NCBI GenBank assembly: GCA_026991575.1
Contig: JALXBF010000065.1
Location: 1-64,000, forward strand
Source of the DNA: Planctomycetota bacterium
GTDB lineage: Bacteria > Planctomycetota > Planctomycetia > JALXBF01
Direction: 5' to 3'
Length of the DNA: 64,000 nucleotides
Made by a program: the position numbers and the translations under genes. A model generated the notes under the pieces. The model did no database searches, had not been told where the DNA came from, and saw nothing but the letters and a program-made list of their open reading frames with translations. How positions within the stretch are numbered: the first letter of the stretch is position 1; each line of letters begins with the position of its first letter. Below are positions 10,401-18,090 of the stretch, piece by piece.

Positions 10401-11573
10401 CACCCTGCCTTTCGACGCTACAAAGACCCCGTCGCCTCTGGGATAGCCGGGCGGTGTCAGCGCCATGCCGACTGGGCTGACGAGTTGACCGTCGTTCTTC
10501 CAGAAGAGTCGCACGCGATCCTCGAGACCGTCACCGTCTGTGTCGTTGAGCAGATAAATGTTTCCGTTGTAACCCAGAGCCACAAGGGTGCCATCTGGCC
10601 GGTAGCGCACGTTATTGATGTTCTTGAGCTTGACGGGCAGCTCACGGACGCGAAAGCCACCCACCAGTAGCTGCACGTCCGGAGGATTTGAGACCGTTTG
10701 CTTGCCGCCAGACTGACGGGTTGCATTCTCGATCCTGATCTGGTGGGCTGCCCTGCGATACTTCCACTGAAGAGCACGCGTCACACGTTGCCTTACCTCC
10801 TGCGGCAACACGCGATCAAAGACCAGCACTTCTGCGATGTCACCGTGGAAGAACCCCCTGGTCCACGGCTCGGCTGCCCTGAAGCGATAGTGCCGGGCAC
10901 CGATGGTGATCTCATCGGCGCGGATCGTGTGCGGTTGCCATGGGCGACTGCCGTGTGGTTGGCCATCAACCTCCAGGATCACGCAGCGCTGACTAGGAGA
11001 TGCCACGATGCAAAACACCGCCAGCGTCCGAAGGGGACGCGGTCGGAGCAACAGGTTCTTTGGCCCTTCGAAGCCACTCCCCTCGACGTTGACAAAGCTC
11101 AACTCGCGGGTGAATCCGGGCCCTAGGTCCACGGTGAGACCGGTCTGGTAATCGTTCTTGTTGGTTTCATTCGCCGCCAGCATTGCCCGAAATCCGCCGG
11201 GGTTCGTCATGGTTCTGGCGACGATGAAGAGCGTCAGCTGTTGGAACGCAAGGCCGGTGCGTTCGGCGCGTAAGCTTTGTCGCTGGCCGGCAAAGCGAAT
11301 GAACCAGCGGTCGGCGATGGAGACGAGGAAGGGCCGCTGCTCGCTGGCGGGTTGCGCAAAGAGCAGTCGGCGGTCTGTGCGGTCACGCCAGCCGGGTAGG
11401 ACCACAGGGCTCTGTTCAGGCCTGAGTCCGCGCTGCTCGGCTTCGTAGGTGGCGTCCAGCCAGAGGGCCAGGCCATCAGGCAGCGGCTGGCGGCTTTTCG
11501 CTTCCTGGAGCTGCGCGACGGCTACGTCGGCCGCCAGGACAAGTGAGATGAGCAATCCTACGAGGAACTTCAT
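7434..11573 (-). CDS. PVC-type cytochrome c with LamG-like N-domain and C-terminal ThuA domain
   Basis: 1379 aa with a signal peptide (MKFLVGLLISLVLAADVAVAQ). A LamG/concanavalin-like domain occupies about residues 30-275 (LPDGLALWLDA). A beta-propeller dehydrogenase region with Ca-binding-like DTDGDG stretches spans about 310-650. The haem motif CGKCH is at 998-1002, with a downstream SVMPEDIG that probably gives the axial Met. From about 1155 the protein continues into a ThuA-like domain (LKIVLVAGPKDHG... to the end), a glutamine-amidotransferase-like fold linked to sugar utilisation. It is convergent with the DUF885 gene. Carbohydrate binding plus redox function is inferred; the substrate is unknown. 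Confidence 0.85.
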   Translation of the reverse strand: MKFLVGLLISLVLAADVAVAQLQEAKSRQPLPDGLALWLDATYEAEQRGLRPEQSPVVLPGWRDRTDRRLLFAQPASEQRPFLVSIADRWFIRFAGQRQSLRAERTGLAFQQLTLFIVARTMTNPGGFRAMLAANETNKNDYQTGLTVDLGPGFTRELSFVNVEGSGFEGPKNLLLRPRPLRTLAVFCIVASPSQRCVILEVDGQPHGSRPWQPHTIRADEITIGARHYRFRAAEPWTRGFFHGDIAEVLVFDRVLPQEVRQRVTRALQWKYRRAAHQIRIENATRQSGGKQTVSNPPDVQLLVGGFRVRELPVKLKNINNVRYRPDGTLVALGYNGNIYLLNDTDGDGLEDRVRLFWKNDGQLVSPVGMALTPPGYPRGDGVFVASKGRVSLIVDTDGDDCADKTMVVTSGWEPLPHGVDALGVALDEEGNLYFGLGTANFGNPYLVDDQGRPHYRLDSPRGTIQKVSPDFRRRETVCTGIRFSVALAFNRYGDLFCTDQEGATWLPNGNPFDELLWIRPGRHYGFPPRHPRYLPNVIDEPSLYDYGPQHQSACGLVFNEPIRSAAPVFGPAWWRGNAFVCGESRGVLYRTALARTAYGYVARTQIIARLQHLTVDACLGPNGELVVATHSGLPDWGTGPEGFGHLYKIEPDRSELSRPVFAYAASPTELHVVFDRPLRGEHWRSIHEKAELIYGRFVRAGERYETLAPPYQIVQMQLASKRYRLPIYSSRLADDGHTLVFRTGPQARGVWYALTLPRADASGHGDGIRQDPYIDLDYTLNGTLLEVLAPDGRKLWGGWLPHVDLDAARTFTAASRPHSQLWHLRAAGTRWHFRTQLRLDHMLRPQKQIGTELADELPPEEVTVRFLANCPLELTVDKGRISTVSGRAAVPPRLHELSREQQVGWWQEFTVTVGRRVAWPVQLVLRPIANPVRLVVAYRTNEDPRWRPLPCEKLLLPWATVETDEAVGEDLGSLRPELREASWGRGRQLFFGKKASCGKCHRIRGRGGQIGPDLSNLIHRDYESVKRDILEPSYAINPDFVSYRLLLKSGRVLIGPVRTVGNRIIVGTGEGEEITVERTEVELMQPSPRSVMPEDIGKRLTAQELRDVLAFLLLPPPRMPLVAEPAAPPPRTRADVLQRVAEAQVPSDALRPLKIVLVAGPKDHGPNEHDYPAWQRAWAELLGGARDVQIVTRWFWPQPEDYETADVIVFYRRLNFRRAEGPRMDRFLARGGGLVFVHWAVHGGEAPRELARRIGLASGGRVRFRHGPLSLRAPKGQPHPITAGLDGLDLVDESYWGLVRGRDDLRVLLTSREDGEDRPQVWCVEHNPGRVFVCIPGHYSWTFDDPLYRLLLLRGIAWAAGEPVDRFQELIWPGARVR

Positions 11574-11758
11574 CTTCTTGCCTCCGGCGCTAGGGGGGTC
11601 GGAGTTTGGGGGGGCCAGCGCCGCTGGTAACCATTGGGGCAGGAAGGCAGGTTGAGGTGGGCCAGCGTCACGGCAGTGCTGGTCCGGTCGGCTCGCCGGT
11701 GCGACAACAGCGTGGCAGGGGCCAAGGGTGGGGCCGACCGCCGAGCGTTTCGGCCATG

Positions 11759-12844
11759 CTATCGTTCAATGCGAGCCGATCCTCCTCGAGCGAACGCCTC
11801 CACCTGCTCCAGGGTAGCCATTGTGGTATCGCCGGGGAAGGTTGTCAGCAACGCGCCGTGGGCCCAGCCGAGACGTACGGCCTCCTCCGGTTCCCGACCG
11901 GTCATCAACCCGTAGAACAACCCGGCTGCGAAGCCGTCGCCGCCGCCGACGCGATCGTACACGTCCAGATCGCAGGTCGGAGCCTGGTAGAGTCCGCCGT
12001 CGATCCACGCCACGGCGCTCCAGCGGTGCCGGCAGCTGCTCAGCACTTCGCGCAGCGTGGTGGCCACAACCTTCAAACGGGGAAACTCTGCAACGACCTG
12101 GGAGATCATTTCGGCAAAGACCGCCGGGTCGAGTTTGGAGGTCTTGGTTACTTCTGGGCCAGGGATCCCAAGCCCCTTCTGAAGGTCCTCCTCATTGCCA
12201 ACGAGTACGTCGACATGCTCGACGATGCGGCGCAAGGTGCTAACGGCCCGGTCCAGACCGCCCGCCGCGCGCCACAATTTCTCCCGGTAGTTGAGGTCGA
12301 ACGAGACGACGGCCCCGGCTCGGTGGGCCGCTTGCATTCCTTCGATGATCAGCTCTGGTGTGGTCTCCGACAGCGACGCAAAGATGCCGCCGCTGTGAAA
12401 CCACCGCACGCCCTGGCCAAAGATCTCGTCCCAGTCAAAGTCGCCGGGCTTCAGCAGCGCAGCGGCTTCGTTCGAACGGTTGTAGAAGACCACCGGTGCA
12501 CGGACGCCGAACCCTCGGTCACTGTAAACCGTGGCCATGTTCGGTCCTCGCACGCCGTCGTGGGCGAACCGCTTGTAGATGCCGTCGACGCCCATGGAGC
12601 GAATGCGCTGCGCGATCAGCTCGCCGATCGGGTAATCGACCAAGGCAGTGACGATGGCCGTGCGCATTCGGAAGCAGTCGGCCAGATTGGCAGCGACGTT
12701 GTACTCGCCGCCGCTGACATGGATCTGGCACTCGGTTGCCTTGCGGAAAGGCACCACGCCGGGATCAAGTCGGTGGACCATGGCGCCGAGGGCGATGAGG
12801 TCGTACTTGCCGTCATCAGGAATGTTCAGGCCGTAGCGGTCCAT
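11759..12844 (-). CDS. PfkB/ribokinase-family sugar kinase (2-keto-3-deoxygluconate kinase-like)
   Basis: 361 aa from ATG 12844, chosen because GGAGA sits 7 nt upstream; the open frame extends to 12994 but the extra residues are not family-like. The ATP/anion-hole signature DRVGGGDGFAAGLFYGL with catalytic Asp lies near residues 300-316, and the N-terminal substrate region has the SGGEYNVAANLA glycine-rich turn typical of PfkB kinases. It phosphorylates a sugar or sugar acid with ATP in the cytoplasm. The divergent SDR neighbour, of a type often assigned to deoxygluconate or gluconate oxidation, suggests a 2-keto-3-deoxygluconate pathway, but sugar specificity cannot be fixed from sequence. 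Confidence 0.8.
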   Translation of the reverse strand: MDRYGLNIPDDGKYDLIALGAMVHRLDPGVVPFRKATECQIHVSGGEYNVAANLADCFRMRTAIVTALVDYPIGELIAQRIRSMGVDGIYKRFAHDGVRGPNMATVYSDRGFGVRAPVVFYNRSNEAAALLKPGDFDWDEIFGQGVRWFHSGGIFASLSETTPELIIEGMQAAHRAGAVVSFDLNYREKLWRAAGGLDRAVSTLRRIVEHVDVLVGNEEDLQKGLGIPGPEVTKTSKLDPAVFAEMISQVVAEFPRLKVVATTLREVLSSCRHRWSAVAWIDGGLYQAPTCDLDVYDRVGGGDGFAAGLFYGLMTGREPEEAVRLGWAHGALLTTFPGDTTMATLEQVEAFARGGSARIER

Positions 12845-12985
12845 TCGACGGTCTCCATTGGTTGCCACAGCTGGTCCTGCAGGAACGCGACAAGCAAGCA
12901 AAGCTACCGGACCGAGTAGACTATCACTATACTTCGTCACGGCGCCGTCGACGCAAGCTCGTGATGGCAACGGGAGGCAGAAGCT

Positions 12986-13762
12986 GTGGCGCACCGACTC
13001 CTGGATCTTGAAGGTCGTGTAGCTGTGGTGGTTGGCGGTACGTCCGGGTTAGGACGGACGATAGCGTTGGGGTTGGCCGAAGCGGGGGCGGACGTGGTCG
13101 TTGGTGGTCGACGGGTGGAGTTGATCGAGAAGGCAGCGAAGCAAATCCGCGCGCTGGGGCGGCGGAGCCTAGTGCATGGCGTCGACGTCCGTGACCGACG
13201 GTCGATCGACGCATTTCGGGACGCCATCCTCGGTGAGCTGGGCCGCGTCGATGTACTGGTCAACTCGGCGGGAATTACGCTGAAGAAGCCAACGGTCGAA
13301 CTGACCGAGGAGGAGTGGCAGCGGATCCTCGACGTGAATCTCACCGGTACATTGCGCGCGTGCCAGGCATTCTTCGAGCCGCTTCGGGCCAGTGGCTCGG
13401 GCCGCGTGATCAACATCGCGTCGCTGACATCGTTCGTAGCGTTTCACGAGGTCGCTGCTTACGGTGCGTCGAAAGCGGGCGTGCTCGCACTGACCAAAAG
13501 CCTAGCCGAGGAGTGGGCACCTTACGGCATTTGCGTCAACGCCATTGCCCCCGGCGTGTTCCGCACTGCTCTGAACGCGCACCTGCTGGACAACACGGAG
13601 CGTGGTCGGGAGCTGCTGATGCGGACGCCGATGAGACGGTTCGGGCAGCCGGAAGAACTGGTCGCCGCGGCTGTGCTGCTGGCATCGCCCGGCGCCAGCT
13701 TCATCACCGGTCAGTGCATCGCCGTGGATGGCGGCTTCCTGGCCTCGGGTGTGAACACGTAG
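12986..13762 (+). CDS. SDR-family oxidoreductase (sugar-acid dehydrogenase-like)
   Basis: 258 aa from GTG 12986 with GGGAGG 8 nt upstream. Classical short-chain dehydrogenase features are present: cofactor-binding GGTSGLGR near the N-terminus, VNSAGI in place of NNAG, Ser in the INIASLTS strand, YGASK catalytic Tyr/Lys, and a C-terminal GQCIAVDGGFLASG. Overall layout resembles gluconate 5-dehydrogenase or KduD-type enzymes. The gene is divergent from the PfkB kinase across 141 bp, so the two probably share a control region and pathway. An NAD(P)-dependent alcohol/ketone reaction is secure; the substrate is inferred. Confidence 0.8.
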   Translation: MAHRLLDLEGRVAVVVGGTSGLGRTIALGLAEAGADVVVGGRRVELIEKAAKQIRALGRRSLVHGVDVRDRRSIDAFRDAILGELGRVDVLVNSAGITLKKPTVELTEEEWQRILDVNLTGTLRACQAFFEPLRASGSGRVINIASLTSFVAFHEVAAYGASKAGVLALTKSLAEEWAPYGICVNAIAPGVFRTALNAHLLDNTERGRELLMRTPMRRFGQPEELVAAAVLLASPGASFITGQCIAVDGGFLASGVNT

Positions 13763-13835
13763 GCGAGCCGACTAATTGCCGTGCTGCTCGGGAACAGCCG
13801 CTAGCCGTCCAGACGGTCACAGTGCGGCAAGGGAG

Positions 13836-14861
13836 CTAATCTTGCGTCTCGTCGCCTTCCCACTCGCGCACCGTGTCAACAAACGCTTGGAAGTTCTCGG
13901 GCTTAGCATCCTTGGGCATGCCCTGGTTCAAGTTCACGATGTGTCGCTGCCCGCCGCCCTCGGACAGGCAGCGAAGCGTCGCCTGACGCACTTGCTCAGG
14001 CGTACCGTTGGCCAGAAGTTGGGCGTCGACGTTACCCTGAAAAGTCTGCCCTGGATACCGGTGCCGGCACGCCCGCAGATCATGACGCGTGCCCAGGCTG
14101 ACCGCGCTGCAGCCGCTGGCCACCATGCGATCCACATAGGGGCACTCGCGCACATAGAGGATGCTGGGCGCAGCAAGCCTTTGGAAAAGCCGCGAATGAT
14201 ATCGCTGAGCCCACTGCTCGTAGCGATCTGAGTCCAGCTCGCCCGCCCAGCTATCAAAAAGCTGCAGGACATCGGCTCCGCCCGTGGACATCACGTTCAG
14301 GAACTCGGCGGTCCGGTCAGCCAGCAACTCGAGCATCTCCTGCCACACGGTGGGATGCTCGGTGGCATAGCGGGCGGCAGCGGCCGTGTCCTTGCCAACG
14401 CCTACGCAGTAGCAGGCGACCGTGAACGGGGCCCCAGCAAAGGCGATAACGGGGAGTGCTTCTCTCAGCTCGCAGCGCACGATCGCGAGCACGCGAAGCA
14501 ACCGCTCGCACAGGTCGTGGGTCACCGGCTGCCGCAGCGGCGAAAGGTCGCGCGGAGAGCGCGGTACGAGTCGGCTTACCGGACCACGGCCCGGCTCAAA
14601 CGCAAAGGGCCAACCGAGCATCTGTGGCAGCGTGGTGATGTCGTAGAAGAGGATGATCGCGTCGACGCCAAAACGGCGGGGCAGCAGGCTGGCCTGGGCG
14701 GCGGCGTCCACGTCCGCGGCGAACTCATAGAAAGAGCGGCTGCCCCGCAGCTTCCGGAACTCCGGGTCCCATCGACCGGCCTGGCGCATGGCCCATACGG
14801 GGGGGCGAGGCAGAGGCAGGCCCAGGCAGGCCCGTACGAGCAGATGACCGGGCTCAGGCAC
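13836..14861 (-). CDS. hemE: Uroporphyrinogen decarboxylase HemE
   Basis: 341 aa, the usual HemE length. The diagnostic N-terminal segment reads MRQAGRWDPEFRKLRG, with Trp-Asp where many HemE proteins have Tyr-Leu; further family blocks are ILFYDITTLPQMLGWPFAFEPGRGP and VNLNQGMPKDAKPEN near the C-terminus. It decarboxylates uroporphyrinogen III to coproporphyrinogen III in the cytoplasm. The start overlaps the end of hemH by 8 bp, so the two are translationally coupled. Confidence 0.9.
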   Translation of the reverse strand: MPEPGHLLVRACLGLPLPRPPVWAMRQAGRWDPEFRKLRGSRSFYEFAADVDAAAQASLLPRRFGVDAIILFYDITTLPQMLGWPFAFEPGRGPVSRLVPRSPRDLSPLRQPVTHDLCERLLRVLAIVRCELREALPVIAFAGAPFTVACYCVGVGKDTAAAARYATEHPTVWQEMLELLADRTAEFLNVMSTGGADVLQLFDSWAGELDSDRYEQWAQRYHSRLFQRLAAPSILYVRECPYVDRMVASGCSAVSLGTRHDLRACRHRYPGQTFQGNVDAQLLANGTPEQVRQATLRCLSEGGGQRHIVNLNQGMPKDAKPENFQAFVDTVREWEGDETQD

Positions 14862-15864
14862 CTTGCCGTTCCTCCGAATTCTCGATCCAGTGGCACGCTT
14901 CGCGCCGGACCAGCGTTGCCAGCGCCTTGATCCAACTGGGGTGATCGTTCAAGCAGGGGCAACGGATCAGTTCGGTACCGCCGTGTTGCCGAAACCACTG
15001 TGCAGCTTCGTAGCCGACCTCATCGATCGTTTCCAGGCAGTCGGTCGTGAATCCTGGTTGGACCACCAGCACCCGGCGGATCCCTTCTCGGGCCAGCTCG
15101 GCCAAGAGCTCCTCCAGATACGGCTGAAGCCACACAGCCCGGCCGAAGCGCGACTGGTACGCGATGAGCCAGTCGTCGTCACGGAGCCGGAGGGCTTCGG
15201 CCAAAAGCCTGGAGGTTGTCTGGACATGTTCCGGGTAGGGATCCCCTTTGCGCACGTAGGACAACGGGATGCCGTGGTAGGAGAAGATGAACTTCTCGGG
15301 CATGCTACCGGCCTGTCTCAGGGTCTCACGCACGCGCTGCGCCACGGCATCGATGTAGAGGGGGTCGGCGTAGAACGGCGGGACCAGCCGGATCGATGGC
15401 ACGACGCGCCGCTGCTGCAAGTCCCGGAACAGCGCGTCGTACGCCGAGGCGGTCGTGGTCGCGGAGTACTGGGGATAGAGGGCCAGAACGACGATCCGGT
15501 CGGCTCCTGCCGCGGTGAGCTCGGTGACCGCCAGACTAATCGGGGGGTTGCCATAGCGCATGCCGAACCGCACAAGGTACTGGTCACCGAGAGTTTCCTG
15601 GAGCAGGATCGCCTGGCGCCTGGTGTAGTGCAGCAGGGGCGAGCCGGTCTCAGGGTGCCAGATGCGAGCGTACTTTGCTGCCGAACTGAATGAACGGAAC
15701 GGAAGAACCCTAAAGTTGAGTACGAACCACCAGATGAGCCGGGGGGCTTCGATGACGCGGGGATCGCCCAGGAACTCGCGCAAGTAACGACGCACCGACC
15801 GGACGGTCGGTGCGTCGGGTGTGCCTAGCTGAATGAGGAGTACGCCGATGCGTCTGTTGGCCAT
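14854..15864 (-). CDS. hemH: Ferrochelatase HemH
   Basis: 336 aa, full length. Family motifs are clear: LIQLGTPDAPT at the N-terminus, LYPQYSATTTAS in the middle, FSYHGIPLSYVRKGDPY carrying the metal-site His, and PGFTTDCLETIDEVGYE with the catalytic Glu. It inserts Fe(II) into protoporphyrin or, in the coproporphyrin route, coproporphyrin III; the sequence alone does not decide which. It lies between the peroxiredoxin gene (48 bp upstream) and hemE (8 bp overlap) on the minus strand. Confidence 0.92.
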   Translation of the reverse strand: MANRRIGVLLIQLGTPDAPTVRSVRRYLREFLGDPRVIEAPRLIWWFVLNFRVLPFRSFSSAAKYARIWHPETGSPLLHYTRRQAILLQETLGDQYLVRFGMRYGNPPISLAVTELTAAGADRIVVLALYPQYSATTTASAYDALFRDLQQRRVVPSIRLVPPFYADPLYIDAVAQRVRETLRQAGSMPEKFIFSYHGIPLSYVRKGDPYPEHVQTTSRLLAEALRLRDDDWLIAYQSRFGRAVWLQPYLEELLAELAREGIRRVLVVQPGFTTDCLETIDEVGYEAAQWFRQHGGTELIRCPCLNDHPSWIKALATLVRREACHWIENSEERQGA

Positions 15865-15912
15865 GGACCCGGCATCCGGCGGCAGACCGGCGCGTGCCGT
15901 GCACGTTGCCGC

Positions 15913-16509
15913 CTACTTTGCCAGATTCTTCTTGATGTACTCGAGCACTTCCTGCGCGTGGCTGCGCACGTTCACCCTGTCATAGATCTTACGGATGACA
16001 CCCTTCTTGTCGATCACCAGGGTGATCCGCGCAGCAAAACGGCCACGGCCACAGCCAACAGCGTCGACCAGTTTCCTGTCCGGATCGATCGCCAGCGGGA
16101 ATGAGAGGTTCTGGTCGACGGCGAACTTCTTCTGGTCCTCAAACTGGTCCGTGCTCACACCAATGACGACCGTGTCCAGCTTCTCAAACGCTGCCAGCTT
16201 CTCACGGAAGCCGATCGCTTCGATCGTTCACCCAGGCGTCGATGCCTTGGGGAAGAAGTACAGGACTACGTTCTTCTTGCCTTTGTATTGGCTGAGGCGG
16301 ATCTTCTGTTTGACCGGCCTACCGTCCTTGATGAGCACGGCTGTCAGTTCAGCATCAGGAGCCGGGTCGCCTTCCTTGACCTTGAGTTGCAAAGCGGGCC
16401 GCTGCCTGCGACGCCGTTGGCGCTGCGCGGCAAGCGCCGGCGGCAGGCTTGACCAGAGGGCGACCGCGCCGGCTAGCTGAAGCCAAGCCCGTCGGCTAAG
16501 TTGCTTCAT
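15913..16509 (-). CDS. Probable selenocysteine-containing peroxiredoxin (AhpC/TSA, BCP-like), TGA-encoded active site, Tat signal
   Basis: One 198-codon frame from ATG 16509 (GGAGGT SD, 7 nt spacing) to the stop at 15913, interrupted only by TGA at 16228-16230 (codon 94). N-terminus MKQLSRRAWLQLAG...ALAA is a Tat-like signal peptide. Residues about 50-93 match the BCP/Prx fold (EGDPAPDAELTA, LSQYKGKKNVVLYFFPKASTPG), and TGA occupies the position of the peroxidatic Cys (PG-C-T), then TIEAIGFREKLAAF, VVIGVSTDQFEDQKKF, FPLAIDPDRKLVDAVG and LVIDKKGVIRKIY. The usual resolving Cys four residues on is Ile. Homology resumes in the same frame, arguing against a frameshift. Inferred role: thiol-dependent peroxide reduction outside the cytoplasm. 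A nonsense pseudogene or sequencing error is the alternative. Confidence 0.8.
16194..16214 (-). promoter_or_regulatory. SECIS-like stem-loop downstream of the peroxiredoxin TGA
   Basis: In the mRNA, UCGGCUUC (complement of 16207-16214) pairs with GAAGCUGG (16194-16201) around a 5-nt loop CGUGA, giving 8 pairs including two G-U wobbles. The loop G lies 23 nt after the UGA, and the stem begins 13 nt after it. Bacterial SECIS elements are short stem-loops just downstream of UGA with a G in the apical loop, typically about 16-37 nt away. A competing GAAGC/GCUUC hairpin nearby is possible. Confidence 0.6.
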
Positions 16510-16561
16510 GGTACCTACCTCCGCGTGAAACGCTGCCCGGATTGTCTCCGCTGCAAAGGGA

Positions 16562-16580
16562 CCGTGGCGGGACGCCACGG
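16562..16580 (-). terminator. Hairpin after the GH10-like gene, possible terminator
   Basis: CCGTGGCG/CGCCACGG forms an 8-bp perfect stem with a 3-nt loop. On the minus strand it lies about 45 nt past the stop of the GH10-like gene and is followed by TCCCTTTG, a weak U tract. It could separate that gene from the peroxiredoxin-hemH-hemE operon or sit in the latter's leader. Confidence 0.4.
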
Positions 16581-16623
16581 GCGCGACTGTCCCGGGTCGG
16601 GCGGACTAGGGCAGGCGGGCGGC

Positions 16624-18090
16624 TCAGGGGCGCTCAAAGTGTTCCAATGCAGGATGGAAGCCTTCGCCGTCGTGGAACAGCGCGGCATGCGGGTACATTC
16701 CTAGGTGCTGGTTACCCAGGTGACTCCAGACCACAGCAGCCACGTTGGGCCGCGACGCAGCCACCTCCATGATACCTTCCAGCCACCGCGCTGCGACCTC
16801 ATGGGGAGCGGCCCCAGAAGGCCATCCAGCGGTATCTCCACTAACGATGGCCGCTTTACCATTTGCGGTGGGGCTGATCGGAGCGGCCAGGCTGATGACG
16901 AGCGGCAGATCGAGCGCGGCGAACCGCTCGAGCATGTACGTCGTCTCCAACAGGTCACGCGACCAGCTCAGCCCGCTGCCGGTGCTGTAGCCGAACGCCA
17001 GCTCGATGCCCAGGCCACGCAGGCCAAGCTCACTTCGGCTGAGCGTGTCGGCGAAGAACAGGCTGCCACAGTCGTCCATGCGTGCGGCGTACTCGGACCA
17101 GGGTTGGCCAATGGTGATGTAGTAGAAAGAGCGGCTGGCCAGATCATGAGCTGCCTGCAAGACCACAGCCGCCAGCTGCAGGCGCTGATTCATGTCGAAC
17201 AATAACGCCGGGCCACAGTTGAGTCTGGAAGCCAGTTCCCAGATGCGTACCCGCGAGGCGTACCGCGCTAGCACTGCTCGGAGGAAGTCACGCGTGAAGC
17301 TGCAGACGGTCTCAAAGTCATCGGCCCAAAGCCAGAGCCAATCAGGCAGGGCTAGCTTTTCCCAGCACACTAGCGGTCCAACGCCGACGTTCAGCTGGAG
17401 CTGCTCGCAACGCGCCAGCGCCCGATCGAGCCGGTCCCAGGCGTATTCGCCTTGCTCCGGCTCAAGTTCACTCCAGGGCACCAGCAGCTGGACCGCGCCG
17501 AAATGCCTGGCGATCACCTGGGGATCGACCGTCTCCAGGTCCTCAGGCGTGACGCGCACGAGTGTCAGCGGCATGCGCCCGAGGGCTCTGCGTTGCGTGC
17601 GCACACACTGCGCGTAGCGGCGGATAAGCTCATCACCGAGCTGGACGAGCCGCTTGAGGCAGTCTGCGGAAATGTCGGCGATCTCGTCCGCGGTTGCGTA
17701 ATAGACAAGGTGCAAGAACTGTTTGATCAGCTGGCGTACTGACGAACGGGCGGCTTGACCGAAATCGAACCCCTCCTCCTCAAGCTGCCGCTGTATCTCG
17801 CACACACGGGCGAGCTTGCCCCGGACCAGCTCCACGTTCAAGTCGTACGGCTCGAGCCGCTCGGCTAACGTCGTGGTCGCCAGTCCCAGACCGCCGAGTT
17901 CAGGCACCGGCCAGTACACGTGCAGCCCACCGCTCTCGCTTACCTCCGTGATACACTGCATCAGTCCTGGCCGAAGATCCACCCAGGTGCGCCATGGAGC
18001 ATGTTCGAAGCCGGTCAAGTAGGCCTCTCGCAACGCCGGCCAGCGCTCTGCCAGATCGGGCGGCTCAAACGAAAAACGCATTACGCCCAT
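16624..18090 (-). CDS. GH10-like (xylanase-fold) protein, probably lacking catalytic glutamates
   Basis: 488 aa from ATG 18090 (GGGAAG upstream); the open frame to 18309 has no family-like content. The N-terminal 190 residues are unassigned. From about 200, the sequence follows GH10: ARHFGAVQLLVPWSELEPEQGEYAWDRLDRALARCEQLQLNVGVGPLVCW resembles the start of a xylanase barrel. Where GH10 has the acid/base Glu in a WDVVNE-type block, this has RIWELASRLNCG; where the nucleophile Glu is expected (P-h-x-T-E), it has LPLVISLAAP. No signal peptide is obvious. A non-hydrolytic or altered role is inferred. It is transcribed on the minus strand ahead of the peroxiredoxin gene. Confidence 0.65.
   Translation of the reverse strand: MGVMRFSFEPPDLAERWPALREAYLTGFEHAPWRTWVDLRPGLMQCITEVSESGGLHVYWPVPELGGLGLATTTLAERLEPYDLNVELVRGKLARVCEIQRQLEEEGFDFGQAARSSVRQLIKQFLHLVYYATADEIADISADCLKRLVQLGDELIRRYAQCVRTQRRALGRMPLTLVRVTPEDLETVDPQVIARHFGAVQLLVPWSELEPEQGEYAWDRLDRALARCEQLQLNVGVGPLVCWEKLALPDWLWLWADDFETVCSFTRDFLRAVLARYASRVRIWELASRLNCGPALLFDMNQRLQLAAVVLQAAHDLASRSFYYITIGQPWSEYAARMDDCGSLFFADTLSRSELGLRGLGIELAFGYSTGSGLSWSRDLLETTYMLERFAALDLPLVISLAAPISPTANGKAAIVSGDTAGWPSGAAPHEVAARWLEGIMEVAASRPNVAAVVWSHLGNQHLGMYPHAALFHDGEGFHPALEHFERP

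Noticed and set aside
9681..10670. 329-aa plus-strand frame opposite the LamG/ThuA cytochrome
   Set aside because: Antisense to well-conserved coding sequence; composition typical of a reverse-frame shadow.
11606..12919. 437-aa plus-strand frame opposite the PfkB kinase
   Set aside because: Kinase on the minus strand has all family motifs; this frame has none.
16228..16578. Two separate short genes instead of one peroxiredoxin
   Set aside because: The fold is split exactly at the catalytic residue in one frame; a lone N-terminal half would be non-functional, so a Sec codon explains it better.
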